Shown here: piece after piece, positions 18,959 through 26,871 of the stretch
How positions within the stretch are numbered: the first letter of the stretch is position 1
Layout of the letters: each line of letters begins with the position of its first letter
Source: Paenibacillus caseinilyticus
GTDB taxonomy: Bacteria; Bacillota; Bacilli; Paenibacillales; NBRC-103111
DNA: 64,000 bases
Reading direction: 5' to 3'
NCBI RefSeq assembly: GCF_027533645.1
Contig: NZ_JAQAGY010000001.1
Location: 496,001-560,000 of the forward strand
The notes under the pieces: generated by a model
Seen by the model: only the letters and a program-made list of their open reading frames with translations
Told to the model about the DNA's origin: nothing
The model's database searches: none
Made by a program: the position numbers and the translations under genes

Positions 18959-18980
18959 GGCTATCGCTCCTGGCCGGCGC

Positions 18981-19085
18981 CCCCCGGTCTATTTCAGGTT
19001 GTCCTCGTCCATACACCCCCGGTCTACTTCAGGTTGCCCTCGTCCATACACCCCCGGTCTACTTCAGGTTGCCCTCGTCCATACC
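18981..19085. repeat. Three tandem copies of a 35-bp unit
   Basis: Units at 18981-19015, 19016-19050 and 19051-19085. Copies two and three are identical except at the last base; copy one differs at two positions. Each contains GGTCTACTTCAGGTTGCCC. The copies are contiguous without spacers and the array is not inside a convincing gene. Confidence 0.9.
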
Positions 19086-19632
19086 CCCCGCTCTCCCTGT
19101 CCATGTTAATCCCCGAAGATAGCCCTCCTCTCTATCTCCTGCTCCCCGGTATTTTGGCAGGATGCCGAGAAGCCTGACCCCTGATCCCTCTCAATCGTAT
19201 GTTTCAATTTATTTTCATGCGAGAAAATAATTTTCGTTTTGAGTTGCATTATTTTCATTCAGGAAGCATTCCTTCGGGCAAGCAACAGAATATTCCGCTG
19301 AATTATTACGAAATACACCAAAAATCAACAAATTTTTATTATTCTTAGTGGAGTAATCGATTTTATTTCCATTATTTGTATTGATTAATAACAATTCATT
19401 AGATATGATTTTATATATAACAATAAGAAATTCATGTAAAAACACGAAAATGTTATATGAAAATGAAAGCGCCCTATTGTTCATATTCGTTCATTTTGTT
19501 TCATTTGCTCATGTCGTTGATTGCCCCAATTTCCGGCCCTGACTCGCCCGCCCTGCTGCCTTGCTCCCAACTACATGCGCTCAATGACCGGACTGCTAAC
19601 TTCTGGGGCAGAAGGCAGCGCCCTGCCATCCT
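19086..19632. other. Long intergenic region, AT-rich from 19200 to 19500
   Basis: Nothing assignable. The AT-rich part differs sharply from the GC-rich genes on either side. A minus-strand open frame at 19215-19484 is made of low-complexity AT-rich codons and has no family signature, so it is not called. The promoter of the membrane protein gene at 19657 should lie here. Confidence 0.4.
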
Positions 19633-19656
19633 GTGACAAAAGAGGTGCTTACCCAT

Positions 19657-20646
19657 ATGACTCCGTTGCTTCAGACCTGGAACATCCTGTATACCCATGT
19701 CAAATGGTTCACGGCGGACACCAACTGGCAGCCGCAGCCGCTCGCCAAAGTGATTACGCCCGCGTTCTGGCTCTGGCTGGTCGTCACGTTGGCCGCTTTG
19801 CTCCTCTCCGCCATCCTGAACGATTCCATCGCCCGCCTCGGCGCAGTCCGCCGGGTTCACCGCCTGCTGAACCGGCTCCGGCCTTATCTTATGCTCATCC
19901 TGCGTGTGGGTCTCGGCATCGCACTGCTCCTCCAACTCGCCACCGGCACATTCTTGGCCCCTTCGTTTGCCGTTCACACTTGGTGGGTTTATGCCCTGCT
20001 GATCGTTGCATTCCTTGGACTCTTGCACCTTAGGGGGCTTGCAGTCAGTGGAACCGCCTTAGCTCTGCTGTATATGTATGCGCTTTCAAAATTCGGCGTG
20101 TTTCATCTGCTCGACTACCTGTTCTACATCGGCATCATCTACTACCTGTTCACGGCCAACAGCCGCTGGAGCGCTACAGGGCTGCCCGTACTCTATGCCT
20201 GTACAGGCTTGTCTCTCGCTTGGCTGGCAATGGAGAAGATGACGCTGGCGAAGCTCGCTTGTTCTCTAATGCATGAGTACGGTCTTCCTACCCTGGGATT
20301 CACGGTCGAGGACTTCGTGCTGATCTCCGCCTTCATTGAGCTCGGCTTGGCCTGGGCCTTCATCGTAGGCCTGATGAACCGGTTCACGGCGCTGCTGCTC
20401 ACCGGCCTCTTCCTTACCACTACCACCGTGTTCGGATTCACCGAGATTGTCGGACATACGGCCGTGCACACGCTGCTGCTCATGTTCCTGATCGATGGCA
20501 GCGAGGGGAGCCGCACCCTATACCGGCTTCATGACTCCCCCGTCCTGCGCTGTATGTTCGTGGTCGTGAACTTCTGTATCCTGCTCTTCGGCCTGATGTC
20601 CCTCTACATCTGGATGGGCCAGCCCGGTGCCGCACTGGCTGCCTGA
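19657..20646 (+). CDS. Uncharacterised polytopic membrane protein (paralogue of 47048-48037)
   Basis: About 329 residues with eight to ten hydrophobic segments and few charged loops. I do not recognise the family. Conserved-looking stretches are LYTHVKWF at the N terminus, LAWLAMEKMTLAKLACSLMHE, GFTVEDFVLISAFIELGLAW and GFTEIVGHTAVHT; several histidines and acidic residues sit within or next to membrane segments. It is strongly similar to the protein at 47048-48037 over its full length, and that paralogue is followed by a DoxX-like gene, so an electron-transfer or quinone-linked membrane role is possible but unproven. The ATG at 19657 is chosen because GAGGTG lies 9 nt upstream and because it aligns with the paralogue's start. 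Confidence 0.8.
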   Translation: MTPLLQTWNILYTHVKWFTADTNWQPQPLAKVITPAFWLWLVVTLAALLLSAILNDSIARLGAVRRVHRLLNRLRPYLMLILRVGLGIALLLQLATGTFLAPSFAVHTWWVYALLIVAFLGLLHLRGLAVSGTALALLYMYALSKFGVFHLLDYLFYIGIIYYLFTANSRWSATGLPVLYACTGLSLAWLAMEKMTLAKLACSLMHEYGLPTLGFTVEDFVLISAFIELGLAWAFIVGLMNRFTALLLTGLFLTTTTVFGFTEIVGHTAVHTLLLMFLIDGSEGSRTLYRLHDSPVLRCMFVVVNFCILLFGLMSLYIWMGQPGAALAA

Positions 20647-20678
20647 GGGCCATGCCAGGACCGGACCGCTCCCCCGGC

Positions 20679-21461
20679 TCAGCCGGCGGCGGACCCGGCC
20701 ACGAGCACTTCCACTCCCCGCTCCGCGAACAGGGAGCGCCACTCGGGAGAGAGGGCCCCATCCGTGACGAAGATCGAAGCGGCGTCCAGGGGACAGACAT
20801 GGGCCAGCATCGATTTGCCGAGCTTCGAATGATCCGCCAGAATGATCCGCTCCTGGGACCGCTCCATCATTTTGCGCGAGATGCTCGCCTCGTGGAGATC
20901 GTAGTCCGTAATGCCATCCACGCTCGACACGCCGCCGGCCGAGATGAAGGTTTTGTTGACTTTGAGCTGCCCCAGCATGTTCTCCGCAAGCGGCCCGTTC
21001 GCCGTCTGCTGGCCCCGGTTCACTTCCCCGCCGATGAACAGGATCCGCCCCGGGAACACCTCCAGCGCCAGAGTAAGCACCGGTACCGAGTGGGTCACCA
21101 GCGTAACGCCCGTCCGGGCGGAGAGGTGCCTGACCATCTCAAGCGGCGTTGTCCCGTTGCCGAGCATGATGTTGTCCCCGTCTTCAACTAGCGATGCGGC
21201 GAGTCTACCGATCGCCTGCTTCTCGTTCAGATGCAGCAGCTTCTTCTGTTCGAAGGGCGGTTCCGGCGCATTCGACCGTGCCAATACGGCGCCCCCGTAG
21301 ACCTTCTTCAATACCCCTTCTTGATCGAGGCGCTCCAGATCCCGGCGGATCGTCTCCATCGAGACGCCAAGCTCCTCCGCAAGCAGGGGCACTTTGACCT
21401 GCTCGTGCTTCGTCAAGTCCTCTACAATTTTCCTGCGCCGCTCTTCATATGAAAGAGACAC
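20679..21461 (-). CDS. DeoR/GlpR family transcriptional regulator
   Basis: 260 residues. The N-terminal winged helix-turn-helix (~1-57) includes VPLLAEELGVSMETIRRDLE and ends in the family-typical KKVYGGAV. The C-terminal DeoRC domain, related to ribose-5-phosphate isomerase, binds a phosphorylated sugar; MLGNGTT and ILADHSKLG are typical elements. The start is GTG with GGTGG 6 nt upstream. It follows the PHP phosphatase gene by 40 nt in the same direction, and the pair is divergent from a metallophosphoesterase. It probably controls both units through the repeated AAAACCACA-type elements between them. Confidence 0.92.
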   Translation of the reverse strand: MSLSYEERRRKIVEDLTKHEQVKVPLLAEELGVSMETIRRDLERLDQEGVLKKVYGGAVLARSNAPEPPFEQKKLLHLNEKQAIGRLAASLVEDGDNIMLGNGTTPLEMVRHLSARTGVTLVTHSVPVLTLALEVFPGRILFIGGEVNRGQQTANGPLAENMLGQLKVNKTFISAGGVSSVDGITDYDLHEASISRKMMERSQERIILADHSKLGKSMLAHVCPLDAASIFVTDGALSPEWRSLFAERGVEVLVAGSAAG

Positions 21462-21501
21462 GTCTATCCACCGCCAGTCGAGTTAGTAAAAAGCAGCATG
21501 G

Positions 21502-22500
21502 CTATCTAAGCGGTACGGCGATGCGCTGCCGCTCCTTGAAGTACACGATCTCCCTGTATCCCGTCCGCTCCAGCAGGTCGCCCGCTTCATCCAGCATGGT
21601 GCCGATATCGTCGGGATAATGGGAATCCGAACTGAGGGTAACCGGCACGCCGTGACGATGCAGCACATCCAAGAACGCCGGACTCGGGCAGGCCTCCTTC
21701 ACCGGATACCGGTAAGCGAGCCCCGTGTTGATCTCCGTCGCCACGTCCGCCGCCTTCAGTGCTCGTGCCGTCTCTTCGTACATGGGCATCAGCAGTTCCT
21801 CGGCCAGCCGGTAGCCGAACACCTTCAGGTTGTCCAGATGGGCGATGATATCGAACAAACCGGAGGCCGCTGCGGATTGAACGCACCCGAAGAGCTGCCG
21901 GTATAACGCGAGCAGATCCTTCTCCCGGAAGAGCTCCTGCGTATCCGGATTATCGAAGCCCCAGCCGTCCAAAAAGTGCACGGAGCCTATGACGTAATCC
22001 AGCTCGTAGGCCGCCAGCAGCTCTTGGAGCTCGTCTTCCCCTCCGGGAAAATAATCCGCCTCCAGCCCCAAGGAGACCGGATGCCCGTCGCGCTGCGCTT
22101 TCTTCACGGCTTCAATGAAGGGCTCGATCGACCCGATGCCTACGCGGTCCAGCCACTCCCTCTGCCGCCGGCCAAGCGGCGTGTCATCCACGATCATATG
22201 CTTCTCGTAATACGGCCGGAATTCGGCGAACCGGTATCCGTGATCCAGCATGCCAAACCGCTCGATGCCTCGTTGCCGCCCCAGCTCAAAGTAATGCCCG
22301 AGCCAGCTCTCATGGAAGCAGCCCTTCGCGAGTCTCTCCTGCAGCAGCCGGGCCATGTGCTCCGCCCAAGCCAGCGTATGGGGCTCCGCCTTCCCTCCGT
22401 CCCGCCCGCCGTATACATTCTCCAGCGCCCGTACGGTCCGGTGCAGCCATCCGGCCGAATAAGGCCCCTCTTCCAGGTGCAAATGAAAATCCACTTTCAT
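21502..22500 (-). CDS. PHP-domain phosphoesterase, histidinol-phosphatase-like
   Basis: 332 residues. PHP metal-binding motifs are visible: DFHLHLE at the N terminus, GLEADYF, GSVHFLD, DIIAHLDN, TEINTG and SSDSHYPDDIG near the C terminus, in the order seen in HisK-type histidinol phosphatases. The linkage to a DeoR regulator and a divergent metallophosphoesterase argues for a sugar-phosphate or other phosphoester substrate rather than histidine biosynthesis; no his genes are near. The ATG at 22500 is preferred over an upstream TTG because GGGAGGGAG lies 8 nt before it. Confidence 0.85.
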   Translation of the reverse strand: MKVDFHLHLEEGPYSAGWLHRTVRALENVYGGRDGGKAEPHTLAWAEHMARLLQERLAKGCFHESWLGHYFELGRQRGIERFGMLDHGYRFAEFRPYYEKHMIVDDTPLGRRQREWLDRVGIGSIEPFIEAVKKAQRDGHPVSLGLEADYFPGGEDELQELLAAYELDYVIGSVHFLDGWGFDNPDTQELFREKDLLALYRQLFGCVQSAAASGLFDIIAHLDNLKVFGYRLAEELLMPMYEETARALKAADVATEINTGLAYRYPVKEACPSPAFLDVLHRHGVPVTLSSDSHYPDDIGTMLDEAGDLLERTGYREIVYFKERQRIAVPLR

Positions 22501-22537
22501 AATCAACGCTCCCTCCCTTTAGGTGCCCTTGTTGGAT

Positions 22538-22680
22538 CTTGTGGTTTTATGTGACTTCGTTACTTTTATCCTATAGGGAATCCCTTCTGCTTGTCAATAA
22601 ATCATGGATAATCCGTGTTGACAACCCCTTATCGGCATTATACTATTAGCACAAAACCACAATGAACAGTCAAAAAACCA
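22538..22680. promoter_or_regulatory. Divergent promoters with repeated AAAACCACA-type elements (likely DeoR operators)
   Basis: Plus strand: TTGACA (22618-22623), 17-nt spacer, TACTAT (22641-22646). Minus strand: TTGACA (22597-22592), 16-nt spacer, TATAGG (22575-22570). The element AAAACCACA occurs at about 22651-22661 and 22671-22680 on plus and inverted as TGTGGTTTT at about 22540-22548, flanking both promoters. This symmetry fits a DeoR-type repressor encoded in the adjacent operon. Confidence 0.6.
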
Positions 22681-22715
22681 CATCATTCAACCTAGCTGCC
22701 TGGGGAGGCTATGTA

Positions 22716-23675
22716 ATGAAAAGGAAACTCTCCTTTCGGGAAGACGGTACCTTCACCGTTACCCAGTTCACGGATGTTCACTGGAAAGACGGCGGCGAAC
22801 CGGATCAGCGCTCCTTCGCTTTGATGGAATCCGTATTGGATGCGGAGCATCCGGATCTCGTCGTCTTCACGGGAGACATCATCTACACCGGAACCGTCGC
22901 TCCCGGAGAGACCGAGTGCAGGGATCCCGCACAGGCCTTCCGGGATGCGGTAAGTGCTGTCGAAGCCCGGGGCATCCCCTGGGCAGCCGTCTTCGGCAAC
23001 CACGATACCGAGAACCGGATCTCGAGGGATGAGCTTATGGACGTCATCCTGGAGCACAGGCATACGGTCACCGAACGGGGACGGAGCGGCCTTCCCGGTA
23101 CCGGCAATTACCGGCTGACCGTACTGGACCAGGAAGGCACCCCGGCGGCCAGCCTGTATTTCTTCGACACAGGGGAGATGTGCCCTTTCCCCGGCGTGAA
23201 AGGATACGACTGGCTGAAGCACGACCAAGTCGCCTGGTACATGGAAGATTCGCGGACATTGTCCCAGGCATTCCATGGCCGCCCCGTGCCTTCTCTGGCC
23301 TTCTTTCATATTCCGCTGCCTGAATATAAGGAGGTCTGGAACCTCGGGGGCTGCAGCGGCAGCAAGAACGAAGAGGTCTGCTGCTCCACGGTCAATGCCG
23401 GGATGTTCGGCGCCATGCTCGAGCGGGGCACGATGCTTGGCACGTTCGCCGGCCACGACCATATCAACGATTACTGCGGGGATCTGCACGGAATCAAGCT
23501 TTGTTACGGCCGGGCCACGGGCTACAATACCTACGGCCAAGAGGGATTCCCCCGCGGTGCCCGGATGATCCGCCTGCATGCGGGTGCCCTCTCCTTCGAT
23601 ACCTGGGTCCGGCTGGACGACGGCCGGGTGATCTCGTATATGGATGAAGGAGCAGCAGATTCCATACTGTCTTGA
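22716..23675 (+). CDS. Calcineurin-like metallophosphoesterase
   Basis: 319 residues with the full set of family motifs: TQFTDVHW (D-x-H), VFTGDIIY (GD), VFGNHDTE (GNHD), FFHIPLPEY and FAGHDHINDYCG (GHDH). This matches the cytosolic DCR2-like phosphatase group; no signal peptide is present. The ATG at 22716 has GGGGAGG 7 nt upstream; the in-frame extension to 22662 lacks a ribosome site. It is transcribed divergently from the PHP/DeoR operon and shares putative operators with it, which suggests coordinated turnover of a phosphorylated compound. Confidence 0.9.
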   Translation: MKRKLSFREDGTFTVTQFTDVHWKDGGEPDQRSFALMESVLDAEHPDLVVFTGDIIYTGTVAPGETECRDPAQAFRDAVSAVEARGIPWAAVFGNHDTENRISRDELMDVILEHRHTVTERGRSGLPGTGNYRLTVLDQEGTPAASLYFFDTGEMCPFPGVKGYDWLKHDQVAWYMEDSRTLSQAFHGRPVPSLAFFHIPLPEYKEVWNLGGCSGSKNEEVCCSTVNAGMFGAMLERGTMLGTFAGHDHINDYCGDLHGIKLCYGRATGYNTYGQEGFPRGARMIRLHAGALSFDTWVRLDDGRVISYMDEGAADSILS

Positions 23676-23688
23676 TGGGATCTCTGGT

Positions 23689-23734
23689 ACAGCCCAAAGA
23701 ACCTGTCACTTCTGTGACGGGTTCTTTGGGCTGT
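23689..23734 (+). terminator. Terminator of the metallophosphoesterase gene
   Basis: 21-bp inverted repeat starting ACAGCCCAAAGAACC and ending GGTTCTTTGGGCTGT, with one wobble pair and a 4-nt loop, 13 nt after the stop. The tail is not T-rich. Confidence 0.75.
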
Positions 23735-23850
23735 ATAGATAAGTAGCTAATGGAACATCTCCCCCCAATAGGCCACCTTTAATCGATTCAAGGATACTGC
23801 AACATCTTACTATTTTTATTACGTCCAATGTTGCAGGGAGGCGATAAAAA

Positions 23851-24441
23851 TTGAGGAAATATTTCATTGGATTCCTGTTCGGTGTAACCGTTTCATTCTC
23901 AGCTGCTGCGTATGCTTCTGAAACTCTGCAAGTTCTAAAATCCAATGTAACACTAATGTATAAAGACAAGGATATTGATCTCAAACAAGAAGGATTCGAA
24001 GTATTCAATTACAATGGAAATAATTATGTTTCCCTAAGAGTTATTGCTGAAACATTAAAACTACCCATTTGGTTTGATGAATTTAGAAATGAGATCGTGC
24101 TGGGCAGCTTTCGATTGGATGACACGCTCGAATTGACTGAATTATTGAACAATAATTTTGAAGGTATTCAGTCCATTGCAGTACAGTACGGAGATGGCTC
24201 AAAAATTGAAGTGAAAGATCAAAATGAAATTCATACAATTGCTGAGAAGCTTAAACAGGTTAAATTAAAGATTTCGGAAAATCAAGAACCGACGTTTGGG
24301 TATCTGTATAGCTTAACCATAAAAACAAAAGACGCAGAGATCGTATATCCAAGCAATTTACATATTAATGGAGACCTATTTCGAGCTAACTCCCAGACGA
24401 AGGAACTGGATTCACTGGTGATGTCGCTGAAGCTCCAATGA
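23851..24441 (+). CDS. Secreted protein with copper-amine-oxidase-N/stalk-type domain
   Basis: 196 residues. A signal peptide spans residues 1-23 (lysine/arginine, hydrophobic core FIGFLFGVTVSF, cleavage after AYA). Residues ~26-90 have the repeat-like pattern of the 'copper amine oxidase N-terminal' stalk domain of Firmicutes exoproteins (NNYVSLRVIAETLKLPIWFD). The remaining ~100 residues are not recognised. The start is TTG with GGGAGG 9 nt upstream. Its codons are clearly more AT-rich than the neighbouring genes, which may mark acquired DNA. It stands alone. Confidence 0.75.
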   Translation: MRKYFIGFLFGVTVSFSAAAYASETLQVLKSNVTLMYKDKDIDLKQEGFEVFNYNGNNYVSLRVIAETLKLPIWFDEFRNEIVLGSFRLDDTLELTELLNNNFEGIQSIAVQYGDGSKIEVKDQNEIHTIAEKLKQVKLKISENQEPTFGYLYSLTIKTKDAEIVYPSNLHINGDLFRANSQTKELDSLVMSLKLQ

Positions 24442-24599
24442 GTTGTCAGCGCTCGCAGCCTGAACTTTGATTTACTTCGACCGTTCCTTAGCGCCCAGAT
24501 TCTCAAGCTTCCAGAAGGGGATCCCGTCTTGGTTATAAACCAATCAGACCTGTCTCCCCTCCTGGAAGGCTTCCTACGCTATCCTGGCATCTTCCCCCA

Positions 24600-25424
24600 C
24601 TACGGGGCGAACCCCTCCTGGCTCACATACAGCTGATCCTCGCGAAACACCTGCCGGAGCCGGTCGTACACCATCTGGTGCGCAGAAGGTTCCATCCACG
24701 CCTCCAATCCCAATTCCTCGTAGATGGCCCGGACTCCTAACTTGGCCGTTCGCCTGCCTCCACTGCCGTCTCCCATATAATAATCGTCTATGCACACCCG
24801 GTCGACCAAGTCGGCCAATATCCCGGCGAACCTCTCGCTGCTCGGCAGGAGGGGTGCCAGCGCAGCTTGTGCCGGCACACCCGCGTCAGCGAGCAGCTGC
24901 AGCGTCTTGAGCCTGGCCGGAATCGGCGGGGCCTTGGGCGTGAACCGTCTGCGGATCTCCTCCAGGTCGGTCTCCACGGTCAGGCTGACGCGCACCCTGT
25001 CCTTCAGGAGCACCAAGAGATCGATATCCCTTCGGACCAGCGGACTGCGGGTCTGTACGAGGAGAAAATCCGGCGGTTCCTCCGCCATCACCTCCAGCAG
25101 GCACCTCGTTACCTTCTCCTTCACCTCGGCCGGCTGGTAAGGATCGGTAGAAGAGGACATGAAGATCGTTACCTTCCCCTTGGCTTTGGCCCTTCGAAGC
25201 TCTTTGCGGAGCAGCTCCGCAGCCCCCTGCTTGACGTCCACCCAGGAACCCCAAGCCCCCTCACGGAACAGGGCGACCGGCATCCGCCGCACATAACAGT
25301 AGGAACAGGCGAAGGAACAGCCGGTATAAGGATTCAGGGAATGCGTGTAGTCCGCAAGAAAGCCGGTTCCTTTGTTCAACAGCGACTTCGGGGATTTGTA
25401 TAATAGCTCGCTCATCGTCGTCAC
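24600..25424 (-). CDS. SPL-family radical SAM protein
   Basis: 274 residues. The cluster motif C-x3-C-x2-C is in NPYTGCSFACSYCYVRRMP, as in the spore photoproduct lyase-like radical SAM family. FMSSSTDPYQPAE and LVQTRSPLVRRDIDLL are further family-like elements. Members are annotated as DNA-repair-related but most are uncharacterised. The gene overlaps the stop of the 2OG oxygenase by 4 nt (GTGA), showing translational coupling. An ATG nine bases downstream is an alternative start. The neighbouring oxygenase and alkyltransferase remnant support a nucleic-acid repair setting. Confidence 0.85.
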   Translation of the reverse strand: MTTMSELLYKSPKSLLNKGTGFLADYTHSLNPYTGCSFACSYCYVRRMPVALFREGAWGSWVDVKQGAAELLRKELRRAKAKGKVTIFMSSSTDPYQPAEVKEKVTRCLLEVMAEEPPDFLLVQTRSPLVRRDIDLLVLLKDRVRVSLTVETDLEEIRRRFTPKAPPIPARLKTLQLLADAGVPAQAALAPLLPSSERFAGILADLVDRVCIDDYYMGDGSGGRRTAKLGVRAIYEELGLEAWMEPSAHQMVYDRLRQVFREDQLYVSQEGFAP

Positions 25425-26134
25425 TTGGCGTCATGGAATATGATTCCGAGACTGTACCTCCTTCCCGAGTTGATCGTGCTGACCCCATGCCGGAGCGTCG
25501 TCTTGTAATAGCCCCGGGTGCCGGATACAGGCCTGTGATTCGTGGGAAAAATGAGGGCGTCGCCCTGCGCCAAGGAGATCACCTGTCCCCTGCTTTGTGC
25601 TCTCGGACGCTGCTCCACGAGCAGAAATTCTCCTCCGGTATAGTCTTCCTCCTTCGAATTCAAGGCGACCACCACCTGAAAAGGAAAGTACACTTCCCCG
25701 TATAAATCCTGGTGCAGGCAGTTGTATCCTCCTGCTTCGTACTTTAGGATCAAGGGGGTGGGGCGCTGCTGTCCCTGCCTATGGCATTCTTCCAGGAATT
25801 CGTCCAAGGCCGCCGGATACCGGGGCTCCTGACCGAGCTGCGCCAGCCACCGGTTCGCCGCCTCCGCCAGCCCGGGATAGAGCCCGTGGCGCAGCTGCCC
25901 CAGCACATCCGGCAGGGGGTGCGCATAATATTTGTACTCGCCGGCGCCGAAGCGGTATCTGGCCATATCGATGGTGCTGCGGAAGCGGCCCTCCTCATCA
26001 TAGGTGCCAATAAGGTCTCTGCATTGGTCCGTATCCAGCAGAGCAGGCAGCACCGCGTACCCCTGCCCATCCAGCATGTCATGCAGCGAAGGCCAGTCCA
26101 ATCCGCTCAGGCGTTCAGCTGCAGCGTTAGGCAT
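25421..26134 (-). CDS. 2OG-Fe(II) oxygenase superfamily protein
   Basis: 237 residues. The iron ligands are the HQD pair in NCLHQDLYGEV and the distal histidine in TTLRHGVSTI; the arginine for 2-oxoglutarate is in the following GRRYSLG. The double-stranded beta-helix occupies the C-terminal half, preceded by a helical domain. Proteins of this type often sit beside Ada/Ogt and AlkA genes, and here the upstream gene is a degenerate alkyltransferase, so repair of alkylated nucleic acids is a reasonable inference. The ATG at 26134 is chosen over a TTG at 26143 because GGAGAGG lies 9 nt before it. It overlaps the radical SAM gene by 4 nt. Confidence 0.85.
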   Translation of the reverse strand: MPNAAAERLSGLDWPSLHDMLDGQGYAVLPALLDTDQCRDLIGTYDEEGRFRSTIDMARYRFGAGEYKYYAHPLPDVLGQLRHGLYPGLAEAANRWLAQLGQEPRYPAALDEFLEECHRQGQQRPTPLILKYEAGGYNCLHQDLYGEVYFPFQVVVALNSKEEDYTGGEFLLVEQRPRAQSRGQVISLAQGDALIFPTNHRPVSGTRGYYKTTLRHGVSTINSGRRYSLGIIFHDAK

Positions 26135-26324
26135 GGGGCACAACCTCTCCGCCGCTTACCTCTTTCTGTCCAAGCACCAGCAGCTGTGCCTTCATGGCGG
26201 GCCCGCCCCGGTAGCCGGCGAATGCCCCGTTCTCACGCATCACGCGCCTACAGTTCCCGGTGATCCTTATCGGATCGGCTCCGATTACCGCCCCCACCGC
26301 GCACACGCACGCAGACTTTGGGTG
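26127..26324 (-). pseudogene. Remnant of O6-alkylguanine-DNA alkyltransferase (C-terminal part)
   Basis: The last 65 codons of this frame follow the conserved end of Ogt/Ada methyltransferases: AVGAVIGADPIRI, a cysteine in NCRRV, then GAFAGYRGG and MKAQLLVLG. The active-site consensus PCHRV has become NCRRV, keeping the cysteine but losing P and H. The preceding in-frame sequence shows none of the family's N-terminal features, so I read this as a decayed or truncated gene. It overlaps the start of the 2OG oxygenase gene by 8 nt, which suggests it was once the head of the operon. An active divergent protein cannot be ruled out. Confidence 0.55.
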
Positions 26325-26871
26325 AAAGTTCCCCGTCCATAAGATGGTTTTGACGGTCTTGTTGGCTGTTCTTTCCACTCGATAACACCTCCGCAGGTGG
26401 ATATTGTCTTGCCGGAATTCCGTCACCGTCAGCCCGGTCACCTCTCCCCCAAGTATACCCTCTCTTGACGCCTCGTGTACCCACCGGCGAATAGAATAGC
26501 AAGATACCGACAACGGTCCTGCGCACTTTCCGAACCTGTTCGAGGCGCACAGCCGGGATATCCCGCGCCCGCCGGCCAACCCTGCTCGCAGCCCCATGCT
26601 GAAGCGGCGGTTCTGGAACATCTCGAATACAAGGGGCTGGTAGGAGACCTGAAACCGGCCCGCTGTCTTATGTATGATAGTCGTGCTGATTATCGAGGCA
26701 ATAGTGAACGATATCGACCTCTCATCCCACGTTGTAGAGCGATTCTTGGTCATAGCTGTATGGGGAGCTTATCAGATCCCGTCTGCTTCTTCCTATTCAC
26801 GCATGGGGGGCTGCTGCCGGAAACCCTGCATGTCTTGGCTGTTACAGCCGCCCCACCTCCCGCTTGAGACC
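26325..26871. other. Region without assignable gene upstream of the repair operon
   Basis: Open frames occur on both strands but none matches a family I recognise. The minus frame that ends in the alkyltransferase remnant stays open to 26753 but shows no familiar motif before 26324. The region may hold decayed 5' parts of the methyltransferase gene or other repair genes, plus the operon promoter. Confidence 0.35.

Noticed and set aside
18981-19085. Possible CRISPR array
   Set aside because: Repeats are contiguous with no spacers and no cas genes are near.
19215-19484. 89-codon AT-rich minus frame
   Set aside because: Low-complexity composition and no family pattern; long open frames are expected by chance in such DNA only weakly, but nothing supports translation.
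26127-26753. Complete Ada/Ogt gene
   Set aside because: Only the last 65 codons match; the upstream part of the frame lacks the N-terminal methyltransferase and Ada motifs.
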